Positions 18,608 to 28,814 of a stretch of DNA of 49,655 nt are shown here, piece after piece. Numbering within the stretch: position 1 is the stretch's first letter; every line of letters begins with the position of its first letter. The DNA lies in the NCBI GenBank assembly GCA_002221725.1, contig NJFT01000272.1, positions 1 to 49,655 on the forward strand. Reading direction: 5' to 3'. A program made the position numbers and the translations under genes. Origin of the DNA: Scedosporium boydii. Taxonomy: Eukaryota > Ascomycota > Sordariomycetes > Microascales > Microascaceae. The notes beneath the pieces are model-generated. The model was not told where the DNA came from. It saw only the letters and a list, made by a program, of their open reading frames with translations, and ran no database searches.

Positions 18608-21600
18608 AGCGACAGGCCATTATTCACAATGCTGATTCCGACAACACAACATTGATGGATTCTAAATCAAGAGTTCTGTCAAGAGATGCACTTCACATTC
18701 GTTTAATACTCTTTCCGCTCTCAATAGAGTGTGGCTGTGTGGCCACCCTTATGGCTCAATGAGGTGAAGTGGTTGCTCGTGTGCCGAAGACCTGCACATC
18801 CGAGCCGGGATGCCGCTGTTGATGGCTCAGCTCCCAATCCAAACAGCCAAGGAAGCAAAGCCTCACCGGCTTCAGCTCCATTTTAAACCAATAGTCTTCG
18901 CGGCATGGAAGGCGTGTTCGAGACAGGAGAAATTTGAGCTGTGGAGGGGCATGTCTTGGCAGGCTTTTGCCGATTCATCTTGGGCGTAATTCCGAGAGAT
19001 CGGACGGACAAGCACCATCCCTGCCTCACGCCACGCCCGTGTCCATCAATGCCGCCGACTGACGCCAGAAACGCTCACAGTCGAGTCTCGGACAGACCTC
19101 ACTGGCACTCGCAAATGAACCGTTACTCCGAGCATTTGTGATGGATACATTGAACGTGAAGTGAATAATGCCAAGAACAGGAGAACAGGAGAACAACCAA
19201 CCCGTTTGGTACGACGCCGCGCAGGCGTATGAAACTGGACGGACGGAGGTTTACTAGAGACAGGGAGATCTTAGAGCTCTTGGATTGAATGAAGGGTGGA
19301 TTTGACACTACCCGTTCGCATGTCGGCGTCTGGGCCATCCTCATGTGGCAGCCATTCCGCCGCCGGCAGTTGGCAGACAATACCAACCTTGGGAATCGAG
19401 GTCCTCATCTTGGACGCACCATTCTCAAATACGTCTTGGATTAACTGTGAGTGCTCAATTTGAAAAGTAACATAAAATGAGGAGAGAAAATACAAGTCTG
19501 CCTTCTCAGAAACAACGACGCTGGTCATCAGGAGACAATGGTGACCCAAAATGTAGATTTAATAAAAGGTTATCCTTCCGTGAGATCAGAACTATCCAGA
19601 TATTCCCAAGAGACGATATATGGATGTCTAAGAAGAAATCAAAGTTTTCTATGCTTCCAGATTTCTCGATCGCATGTGAACCACACTTGTTATACAACGA
19701 GCCATCTACGACAAGCCATCCCCTAAGAAACCCGTCAATAGACTAGATCGAGGACCGCCATACGAGGAGTTCAGAGCAATTCAGGGATAGTAGCGAAATA
19801 CAGCATCAACGATATTCTAGTTCAGCTTCGAAAGCCCATTCCCATAACCTTTCCTTCAAAATACGCCGCCGATCAGCAAGGAGAAAATCCCACAAAGTCG
19901 GAACGGAGATTAAGCACGGGATATGTACATACCCTTACACAGGCGTATTTTAGGCAACATGCTCCAGGTACGCATACACTACGAGGGTCTTCGGTGTCGG
20001 CATCATTAGCTTTTCCTCCGTACGAAGTAATCTCCAGATCGGACATCTTATCCGTTAAGATCCCATCACCAGCCAGCAGCCAACGGCCCTCGGAGACAGG
20101 GAAGGCCCGGTCAGACTCTCGCTTGGAACTGCCGGCGCCGTCCGCATTGTGCAATGTGCAATGTGTCATGTATGTACGAAGTATGCGCGATGTGCAATGG
20201 TGCACAAGAGGCCTGAGGCTGGAGAATAAGACCACCACAAATCCCAAGTCCCAAACTGTCGAAGGGTTGCAGCAATGTGACTCGTGGACAAATCGGGCAT
20301 GGGCGTGCGCTACCACACCTACTCCGTAACACTACCACACTTGACAACACTAAATATTATTAGTGCAGTAGTTTCCTGTAGTGCAGATTGTGCAGTGCGG
20401 TGGACAAAGTAGACGCAGCGGGGAAACAGCAAAAGGGTCCGACTGGTGCTGCCGAGTCTCTCGACAACCAACTGGAAGAGAGTTGAGTGTCAAATATTGG
20501 ATCAGCATCAAACTCGTTGTCCATCCAAAGTAACATTGAATACCGTCGCAACCCCCCTAGTGTACCACTAGTATAAACTACTTGTACGCATACAGACGAC
20601 TACATAGTACTTCGGACTTCCAGAAGACCGAATACAAGCTCGTGGTGTGGAATGACGATTTCGACAGCTCGCTTTGTGAAGAAAACACTGGGAAAGAGTT
20701 GGACCACTTGGCGTCGGTACCAAGGACAAGGAACCAGTCGCATCTCTCAGACTCGATAGGTTTCCAGAATCTAGAACAAACAGAACCAGACCCGAACCAG
20801 ACGCGGACGCAGATGCAGACGCTGACAAGCAGCACGACACGTTGTCATTCTGGAAGTGGAAATGGAAATGCAACTGCCACTCAGATTAACACTCCCACTA
20901 CTAAAGATTACTACTACTGTTGCTACCGTTGCAAATGAGGGGTTTCTTTTTCGATAAAGTCTGGCACTGGACTGGCGCATCCCTCCCCCCCCCCCACACC
21001 GCTAAGTCGTACTCCGTAAGCCAGAGGGTCCAGCCCATTTCGCTTCCATCATGGCTCAACGAGTCAACGATAAGGATCAGTCCCGTCGAAGCGGGCCCAA
21101 TCTCCTAATAGCTTGAAGTCAAGCTGGGGGCTGGATGCCCAAATTGGGAAGAAGGGCACGAGGGCCATCCGTTCAACGGTCGATCCATAAACCGAAGGAT
21201 GCGGAGCGTACTCAGTACACGATATTGATCCATCGTGAGCTTCGTCAGCCAGTAAACTCCCTGTTACTGGGACGCCTTGACAGCTCAGCACGGAAGCCTC
21301 CTCGCCCTCTTGCCTTCTTGCTTTCTTGCCTTCCTGATGCCCTCGTGACTAACCTCGTGACCTCGTCGAGTAGTACGAGTATTGAGGCGAAGAATATTCT
21401 GACCATCATTCAGAGGCGACACGATAACCTGGAGGCAAAGAGCACGGGGATATGGGCAAGTGCTAGCCTCAACGAATAAGGACGATTGAATGAGCTGAAC
21501 AGAATTAATCTACCCCCTCCGAACTTCTGGACCGAGGGGCACTGGAAGCAGCATTGAGGGGTGGAGCCGGAGCGAGAATACTTCGTAGTTCGTAGTGTAA

Positions 21601-22242
21601 TAATGGTTAGCGGTAGTTGCGTTGCATCGTCTACTTCGCACACCACCACCTCGTACCTCGTTCGTCTCGTTGGTTCGTCCCTCACCCGGCCTGATCAGCA
21701 GAATCTCTTTTTCATCTTTTCTTTTCTCTTGGCTTGGATCCCGTGAATCTACACTACTTCGTACATGAACCTGGACTGGACAGCCCTTTGCCAGCACATC
21801 AATAGTCGGGCAGAGATTCCCGAGCATCTCAATCCCATTGAACCATCAAATCTATCCCATCATTGATCCTTCTCAAGTCGTACAAGTAAACATTGATCTC
21901 TTCTTCTTCAAGTCTACGGCTCCCGTCCCCAATCTCTCCCCTCCCCGGCCTGAAACTCCACAACGCGCGCCACCTTGATGATCCGTTGATCGTGTCGAAG
22001 GTCGAACCATTCTAGATTCATCTTCTCTAGTGGACGCCCGGCCACATTTCCATACATCTTCTCTTTCATTTCCGAGATTCGCCTTCGGCCTAGGTTCTCT
22101 CTGCCACTGGACCACATCTCTCGATATAATTGATCCTGTCTCTGAGGCTACTCTTCTCACTGGATCACCCTGAGCAAGTCATGCCATCCTAGCTCGTTCT
22201 CTTGCGTTACCACGTCCGATTCTCTTGTCTGTCAGTCACCAC

Positions 22243-22284
22243 ACCAGCACCAGCACCAGCACCAGCTCCAGCTCCAGCTCCAGG
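22243..22284 (+). repeat. ACCAGC/TCCAGC hexamer repeat
   Basis: Four copies of ACCAGC followed by TCCAGC twice and TCCAGG, in the probable leader of the small zinc-finger gene. Confidence 0.9.
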
Positions 22285-22626
22285 CTAGTTCTAAGCTCTA
22301 GCTCCTGTTTGGCGCAGCTCTTCCCGTCTGCCGACTCTCCCCTGGCTCATCGCCCCCAGGAATTGTCTTGTCATTTGCCCCGCCGCACCCCGCGAAACGA
22401 TTCGAAGCCGTCGATCATGAATGCGAGGCATTTCGCCGCATCAATTCTCAACGTTTCCTCTTCCTCTCTCTATAACAACACCTCGTCTACATCCTGATCC
22501 TTCACCTGTTGACATTGCTCGCCTTTACATCTCATGACTTAGCACCTAATACGGCCACGAAACCAAAATTATTCTAAGGCGCCTAATATTACCTCTTGCG
22601 ACCTCAAAATCCACCATCATACACAC

Positions 22627-22652
22627 ACCATACCATACCATATACCATACCA
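22627..22652 (+). repeat. CCATA short tandem repeat
   Basis: Imperfect repeats of CCATA about 70-95 nt upstream of the ATG at 22720, likely in the untranslated leader. Confidence 0.75.
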
Positions 22653-22719
22653 GTGCACAATCTAGACAAACTCTATACTTCATAATTACCATAATCGAAT
22701 TGTCGGTCTTAACCGGACC

Positions 22720-22962
22720 ATGATCAACCAAACCCTACTCATGGCTTCTTCAACCACCTCCTCATCCAGCAGTGGCAGTGCCAGCGTCGCCGGAGGATCA
22801 ACCGTCCATTCGCCGACCGGTGGAAGCCCTCACATCAAGACACCGAGCGGGGGCGGAGTAGCCCCCGAAGTGGCCAAGGCGACCAGACAAGCGTGGAAGT
22901 GCGGATGCGGACACAGCAATCCTGTCGGCATCAAGACCTGCGGCACATGTGGGCGGAGATGA
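22720..22962 (+). CDS. Small RanBP2-type zinc-finger-like protein
   Basis: Single exon, 80 residues. The N-terminal two thirds are Ser/Thr/Gly-rich and low in complexity. The C-terminus has one compact zinc-binding pattern, W-K-C-G-C-G-H-S-N-P then six residues to C-G-T-C, ending in GRR. This resembles the RanBP2 zinc finger (W-x-C-x2-4-C-x3-N-x6-C-x2-C) except that only one residue separates the first two cysteines. RanBP2 fingers bind RNA or ubiquitin, but no role can be assigned here. The upstream 600 nt are CT- and CA-rich like a long fungal leader, supporting a transcribed gene. A second ATG at 22741 is possible. A basic tail after the finger fits nucleic-acid binding. Confidence 0.65.
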   Translation: MINQTLLMASSTTSSSSSGSASVAGGSTVHSPTGGSPHIKTPSGGGVAPEVAKATRQAWKCGCGHSNPVGIKTCGTCGRR

Positions 22963-23039
22963 AATTGCGCCGTTGAAGCTACTCTATTTAATTTTCCTCG
23001 GGAACTCTCTCCTTCTTCTTTTCAATTTCTTCTTTTGGC

Positions 23040-23066
23040 TTTTATTTTATTTTATTTTATTTTTTC
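23040..23066 (+). repeat. TTTTA tandem repeat
   Basis: About five copies of TTTTA followed by a T run, just after the zinc-finger gene stop and probably in its 3' UTR. Confidence 0.85.
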
Positions 23067-23208
23067 TTTTTTATTATTTCCTTTATTGTCTTTTTCGCCC
23101 TCTTCACGATGAGATGAACTTGGATTCTTGGAGTTGGATTTGGAAAGGAACTTGGGAACAGGAATAGGTCGAACCGGGTTATTAGAGCTCTGAAAAAAAG
23201 AGGGAGCG

Positions 23209-23238
23209 GAAGAAGAAGAAGAAGAAGAAGAAGAAGAA
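23209..23238 (+). repeat. GAA trinucleotide repeat
   Basis: About ten uninterrupted GAA units in non-coding sequence. Confidence 0.9.
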
Positions 23239-24233
23239 AAAGGAGATACTGAAATGTTGCACGCAGCATAGAGGAACAATACCCAAGTGCCCTCTACGCA
23301 ATACGAAGTAATTTCTTCACGTCTGTGTCTGTGTTGTGGGAGACGGCGTTGAGCTCTGGCGCGGGGAGGCCAATTGTGTGTTATGGTTTACAGAGTCGGG
23401 ACAACTCCTCTCTCACTCTCATCAAGCGTGTTTAGGGATCAATGATGGGTAGGAAATGGGAAGTTATAATTCTAAAACGAACGTTAGCACTTGATTCTTA
23501 TTTTATATTATTTATTTCTAATTTTTCCCTGATCCTACAATGCCCAAAATTGAGTCGCCAGGGCGTGAACGTTCCTAGCGCATCCTCTTCGTCGCGGGTG
23601 AGGAGGTCGTAGATCTTAGCACCGCACCACGGCAGATTTCCCAGAACCACTTCGATTTCCATTCATCTCAACACGCTGCCTGAAACCTGCGCGGGTAACG
23701 GAAACGGCGCGAGTCTTTGATCAAAAGGAAAGTCGACCTCAGCAGGGCGTGGTGCATCTCCAACTGACAACGGAGAGACTCGTCAATATCCCAACTTTGA
23801 ACTTTCTAGCCACTCCGAGGCTCTTCTTCCCCACGTGCTCCAGGCGTGTCGCATCAACCTTCAAACTCACCAAGTCCCTTTTTAGCTTCTGCCGATCCCA
23901 TCACAACGACCTGCATCGAGTGCGACGCTTCTAATTACATCCGCAATAACTCTACACCGAAGCTTTTGTCGGTTAGCATTTTCCATCGGGGCTTGTAACC
24001 ATCCATTTCACAACTTAATCAAAGCTCCTCGAATATTTCGCGCACAAAAGATCCCATCCCCAGGACCCGCATATTTTGATCCTTTCCCCGACTTCCCCCC
24101 AGTGACCCGAGAGCCCTTCCCAACGTGCCGGGCCCGTCCCACGTGGTGTGCCGGGTCATCCGTTACGTGCAACTGGGGCACGGCATCGGCATGGGTGTGA
24201 TATGGACCTGCCGGGCTGTTTAAGAACGCCAGG

Positions 24234-26044
24234 ATGCCTACCTTGGCTTCTCGTCGGGTCGTGAGAGTGACCACCATAGCGCTCGTACTTCTCGCCCTCT
24301 TCATCACTTACTACATCACCATGTTCTTCTTTTCCTCCAGAGGCACTACGGCTGCTCTGCTGGGTGCGGCGCCGCTGGTGACGGCCGCCGTGTCCGGTCA
24401 GGTGGACGTCGCCTGGCATCCTCCTTCAAAGACCGAGATCAATGACTTGGACAAGGTCCTCAGCGGCAAAGGCGTGTATGGCTTCATCTACGATTCATCC
24501 AACACACCGGACGATAAATATGGAAGTTATAATTGGTGCAACATGCCCCATGTAAGGAAACGGGAGTATGTGCGACCGTCGCGCGAGTATGAACTACAAT
24601 ATGTCGAACTGGTATGACGGACTTTGCCTTATGTTGAAGCGGGGAAAAAGGTCTTAGATCGCAAGCCAGCAAGATTAACACACAACTCTCTTCTGTTTAG
24701 ATCCATCGCCATCATAAACGCACCCCTTACGCGTCGAACGCTTTCCCTGTGGAGTCTTACCAGTGGAACTGTGATGACATCGGCCTGTATTATCACGGTG
24801 AACCTTGGGAAGGACATGATCCGGCTCGCACGTATTGGCAGGGCTACATCTCTCCCGTGAACCCTTTCGTACCGTCCGGATGGATCGGTACTTGCCAGTT
24901 CCCTCAGATTACGGCAGAGGGACTCGACGACTCTTGGGTGCACGGAGCAGACCTTTACGGTGTCTACCATGATCTTCTCGGTTTCTTGCCAAGCAGGCGT
25001 GAGGACTGGACCAAGACGGTCAAGTACCGAGTAACCAACAATGTCATCACGAGCCAGGTTGCCGGCATGGTAGTAAACGGCATGTGGGGAGTGAAGAACC
25101 CCGTCCCGCTTCTGATTCAGGTACAGGACACCCGAACCCCGCCTCGTTTCCTCTAACCCGTGAACCGATGTGGCGTTGCTAAGATTTAATTCTCACCACT
25201 TTCTCAGGCATCTGCCATCGACAGCCTCGAGCCCAAATACTCCTGCAGCGCCGGCTCCAAAGCCTTCGACGCCATCAAATCCAGCGCCAACCCCGCCTGG
25301 AAATCCCACCTCGACTCCACCGCCTCCCTCTACGCCACCCTCGACGACATCTCCGGCGTGCCTTCCTCCGACGGCGGCTTCCACGCCTCCTTCGACCACT
25401 ACTACGACAACCTCTCGGCGCGACAATGCCACGCCAAGCCTCTCCCCTGCAAGCTCGTAAACGGCGCCAACAGCACCACGTGCGTGACGCAGGACCTCGC
25501 CGACGCCGTCTACCGCCTGGGAAACTGGGAGTACAGCCAGATGTACCGCGACGCGCCCACGTCACTAGCCGCCAGCGTCGCGAGCTACGGCGTTTGGATT
25601 GCCGAGTTGGCGGCGAATATCCGTGCTGCCGTAGAGGGGAAGAGTTCCGTGAGGTATCTGCACAATGTTGCGCATGACGGCTCGGTGTCCCGCGTTCTTT
25701 CCATCCTGCAGATTGATGGTATGGTTTGGCCTGGGATGGGTTCCGAGGTTGTTTTCGAGCTGTGGAGGAAGAAGAAGCAGGGTCACCGGCCTCGTGGGGC
25801 TGGTGAGGGAGCTCGGGCTGCGACGCCGGCGGGGCATGGAAGTGGGGGGAAGCCTGGTCATGGCAATGGGGGCAATGACGGTGAGAGTGAATACTATGTT
25901 CGTGTCCTCTTTGGAGGTAAGGTTCTTAAGTCGTCGAGTCCGACGCTTGGAACTATTGATATGATACCCGTACAGACTCTGTTGGATTACTTCGATGGGC
26001 TGGTCGGCGAGAATGCTAGCTTGGTCAAGGGATTGTGCGCTTAA
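24234..26044 (+). CDS. Membrane-anchored histidine acid phosphatase (PXYLP1/ACPL2-like)
   Basis: About 544 residues, exons 24234-24611, 24701-25120 and 25208-26044; both introns are GT-AG and phase 0. A short cytosolic tail and one transmembrane helix (about residues 14-33, VTTIALVLLALFITYYITMF) predict a type II secretory-pathway protein. The histidine phosphatase branch 2 signature appears as RHHKRTP (129-135), with His130 the expected phospho-acceptor. The partner HD motif is in NVAHDGS (His422, Asp423). The N-terminal layout (NMPHVRKREY before the RH motif) resembles animal 2-phosphoxylose phosphatase and acid-phosphatase-like 2, not secreted phytase. Oddities are His in place of the usual Gly in RHG, and a Lys/Gly/His-rich insertion near residues 450-490. 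The substrate is unknown. Single genes lie on both sides and no operon-like logic is seen. Confidence 0.82.
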
Positions 26045-26761
26045 GATGCGCAAATGAGGATAATAATGACAATAATATTAATAGACGTGCAGACATAGTA
26101 TGACTCAATTGGCCATCCGAGATTGAATTCGAGGTGTGCGGCTCACATTCACCTCCATCTTCCCCCATTGAAGTCGAAGTCGAGATGCTCAAGGACAGAA
26201 AGAGCAAGTTCACCAATTTACCCCCACATCGTAGTCCGATCTTTGAGATCCAAGCAACTCGGACCGTCCCTTATACCAATTTCACCTAAATAAAAGGCCA
26301 AACTCCCTCAAAAGATCCACGCTTTTCGACCCCAGAAGGGAGAGAAACCCACCCAGACATGGTGGATCTTGGCGCATTATAGTGTTGCATGTTTCAAGGA
26401 TTTGGGGGTCCTTAGTCTCACTCTCCCCGGCAAGAGTCATCGGAAACGGCGGACGGGAAGAAACCTTGAGAGCCTGAGCTCAAGCTTCCAAGCCCCGCTC
26501 CTAGCTAGACTTAGACGTGATTTCCGAGGCACCAGTGGAAGAACATAAAAGAGAAGCTTTCACGGCCCGCAGACCTCAAATTCGGAACTTGGGAATTCAA
26601 TTACTTCTCAAAAGATTGTTCCATTAGAGTTGAACTCTGTTCGTAGTTTTCAGAAAGAAAAGACAGCAAACAAATCGCCAAAACCAAGTCCCAAGATTCT
26701 ACTTCTACACTAGACAAAATCGACTCCGAGCTTGAAACCAGTCCGCCAAAAGCCCAGAAAC
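26045..26761. other. Intergenic region before the acetyltransferase
   Basis: About 720 nt between two plus-strand genes: phosphatase 3' flank (AATAATATTAAT near 26072) and acetyltransferase promoter. No recognisable gene. Confidence 0.5.
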
Positions 26762-27421
26762 ATGTCCACCTTCACCACTCGCGTCGCCACGCTCGACGAC
26801 TTCGACGGCATCAGCGACGTCTACTTCGACGCCTTCTCAGGCGGCTACATCGGCTCGCGGTGCTTCCCGCGCCCACACCCCGAGACCGACGCCTGCTGGG
26901 CCAACTCCCTCAAGGTCTACCTCACCGACCCTCGCACGACCATGGTCGTCGTCACCGACCCGGCCTCGTCGCCTCCGCACCGCATCATCGGCTTCGCCAA
27001 ATGGACAGGACCCCACACCGAGGGCGAGGATCCATACCCTGCCTCCGCCGACCCTCTCATGTCTGGACCTTGGCCCAGCACCGGAGACCCGGCCCTCGCG
27101 GAGGCATTCTTCGGAGGTATCGCTCGCAAGCGCAAGGAGACTATGGGTGACCGCCGCTTCTGGTTCTTGCACATCCTCGGCGTGCACTCGGCGTATCAGG
27201 GCAAGGGAGCCTCGAGCTCCATGTTAAGGTGGGGCTTGCAGAGGGCTGATGAGGCGAATCTGCCGTGCTATCTCGATGCGTCACCATCGGCTAAGCCAAT
27301 TTATGAAAAGTACGGGTTTAGGGAGGTGGATCGCCTTATTCTTGGGGGTGGTGAGCTCATTGAGACGATGATGGTGAGGGAACCTGCGCCAAGGGGTGAG
27401 GCAGAGGCGGCGAAATCTTAA
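26762..27421 (+). CDS. GNAT-family N-acetyltransferase
   Basis: Single exon, 219 residues, starting at the ATG at 26762 (only a TTG upstream). The first residues (TRVATLDDFDGISDVYFDAF) are the usual opening strand and helix of the fold. The acetyl-CoA pyrophosphate-binding motif is at about 141-152 as VHSAYQGKGASS (Q-x-x-G-x-G/A). The C-terminal YEKYGFREVDR segment is typical of family members acting on small molecules. The long loop at about 85-125 is common in fungal members. Substrate unknown. No link to the neighbours is evident. Confidence 0.85.
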   Translation: MSTFTTRVATLDDFDGISDVYFDAFSGGYIGSRCFPRPHPETDACWANSLKVYLTDPRTTMVVVTDPASSPPHRIIGFAKWTGPHTEGEDPYPASADPLMSGPWPSTGDPALAEAFFGGIARKRKETMGDRRFWFLHILGVHSAYQGKGASSSMLRWGLQRADEANLPCYLDASPSAKPIYEKYGFREVDRLILGGGELIETMMVREPAPRGEAEAAKS

Positions 27422-28814
27422 GCATTGGTTTTGTGTTTTTTATTTTATTTTCTCTCTCTCTTTGAGTTTCCTGCGGAAAAGGGCTTCCGCTTCATCTCAG
27501 TCTTCACTCTACACATTGCATTTTTCTCTTGTGGTCTTGGCTGTTTGCATTTCCCTCTTCTCTTTCTCTCTCTGTGTGTTCCTTATCTTGAGGCTCGGGT
27601 GACAAGACGGAAAAGAACAGGAAGAGATGCGCCAAGGCTTTTGGATTGAGTGATACTTGCTGGATATCTGCGTCGTCGCCCATTTCCAATCCTTGGAATT
27701 AACACCTGCCCGGACCGAGTTAACAGCAAGCACACAAGCATTATTGGCACTTCACGAGGATAAATAGGACCGGCGGCCTTTCTATGTCCGAGGCATTCAC
27801 GCTGCTGGTACTATCGCCGAGTCTCTTTTCCTTTCCTCGTCTGCCCTCACCCTTACTTATATCTTGTTTGACGATGCTTTCTTTCTGGTGACGCGTGATC
27901 AAGTCCTAGATATAACCTTTGCTTTTCTTTCTTTTTACTCATTTGGCGGGTCTACTGTATGTGACAGTCTACTGACCCGGCTATAGAATCAGTGTACCGG
28001 TTTCCGTGTCTTGCCATGATTCGGGCTACCTCTCATCTTTGGTTCACCACCATATCTTCGATATTAGCCGGGCAACGTAGGCGATGGAAGAAGGGGATCT
28101 CTCATGGCATACAACACATCACTTCTCACAGCAGCCCCGGCCGATTTATTACGCCACCATCTGCGTCTTCCTCGCCCCATCTCACAGTGACGCTCGCCCA
28201 TGCCACTTGATTGGACTAATCTACTCGTCTCCTCCTCCGATAACCTCCGAGCAAGGGAGGTAGGTACCTGAGAACCTCGAGCTCCGATCCGTTTACTAAG
28301 AACCCGCATGATCGAAGTTCACTCACTACTCCTAACAAAATGGCGGGGGATGGTCTATCGGTGGTGGAAGATGAACCGGGACGATACCATGCAAGTGGTG
28401 TTAATCACCTTGTCGCCATGGAACTACATTTTGGCATCTACGAATATCCACCCATCGAGTTGATCTCTCTCTACAGTCCTTGGCGCTCCACCGGGAACCC
28501 GTTCTTCGTAACAGTTCACTTTGGAAGAATGCATCGAGGTGCTCTCTTCCCCCTTTAACGAGCGAGTAATATCTAGTAGACGTGTATTTTCACTCCGGCG
28601 ATGGAAGAGTTAGACTACCTGTCCTGGGCTAGGGGGACGAGGAGGGCTGTTTTTATATACAGGTTGCGTGAGCCGCCAGATACTCCGTCACTTGCTTTGA
28701 CGAGAGCTTCTCTTACTCCTTTCTTCGGGCGTAGCCTTTTGCCAAATCGCGAAGTTTGATTTTGCCCTAGAATCCTGTACTTTAACTTTCTCGGGCATAA
28801 CAAACATCTCAAAA
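27422..28814. other. Gene-free stretch
   Basis: About 1.39 kb. It begins with a T- and CT-rich 3' flank of the acetyltransferase and ends in the promoter of the secreted dehydrogenase-like gene. A 72-codon frame at 28340-28558 is open but matches nothing I know. Confidence 0.5.

Larger units (their letters stand above)
18608..22719. other. 4.1 kb gene-free region
   Basis: The largest stretch without a recognisable gene. It holds the promoter of the DUF6536 gene on the left and a CT-rich probable promoter and leader of the small zinc-finger gene on the right. Open frames reach about 150 codons on either strand, but none has a protein-like composition or known motif. A 9-mer, TACGAAGTA or its complement, is clustered in its right half, and short tandem repeats are listed separately. 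Confidence 0.5.
20021..23310. repeat. Cluster of the 9-mer TACTTCGTA / TACGAAGTA
   Basis: The 9-mer TACGAAGTA or its complement TACTTCGTA occurs at 20021, 20175, 21579, 21755 and 23302, with the one-base variant TACTCCGTA at 20320 and 21010. Outside the cluster I find only two more copies, at 13046 and 46544. By chance less than one copy of a given 9-mer (either strand) is expected in 50 kb. All lie outside coding sequence. It could be a regulatory site or the end of a degenerate dispersed repeat. Confidence 0.6.
22963..24233. other. Gene-free stretch with low-complexity tracts
   Basis: About 1.27 kb between two plus-strand genes. It holds the likely 3' UTR of the zinc-finger gene, a TTTTA tract and a GAA tract (both listed), and the promoter of the phosphatase gene. 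No protein-like open frame. Confidence 0.5.
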
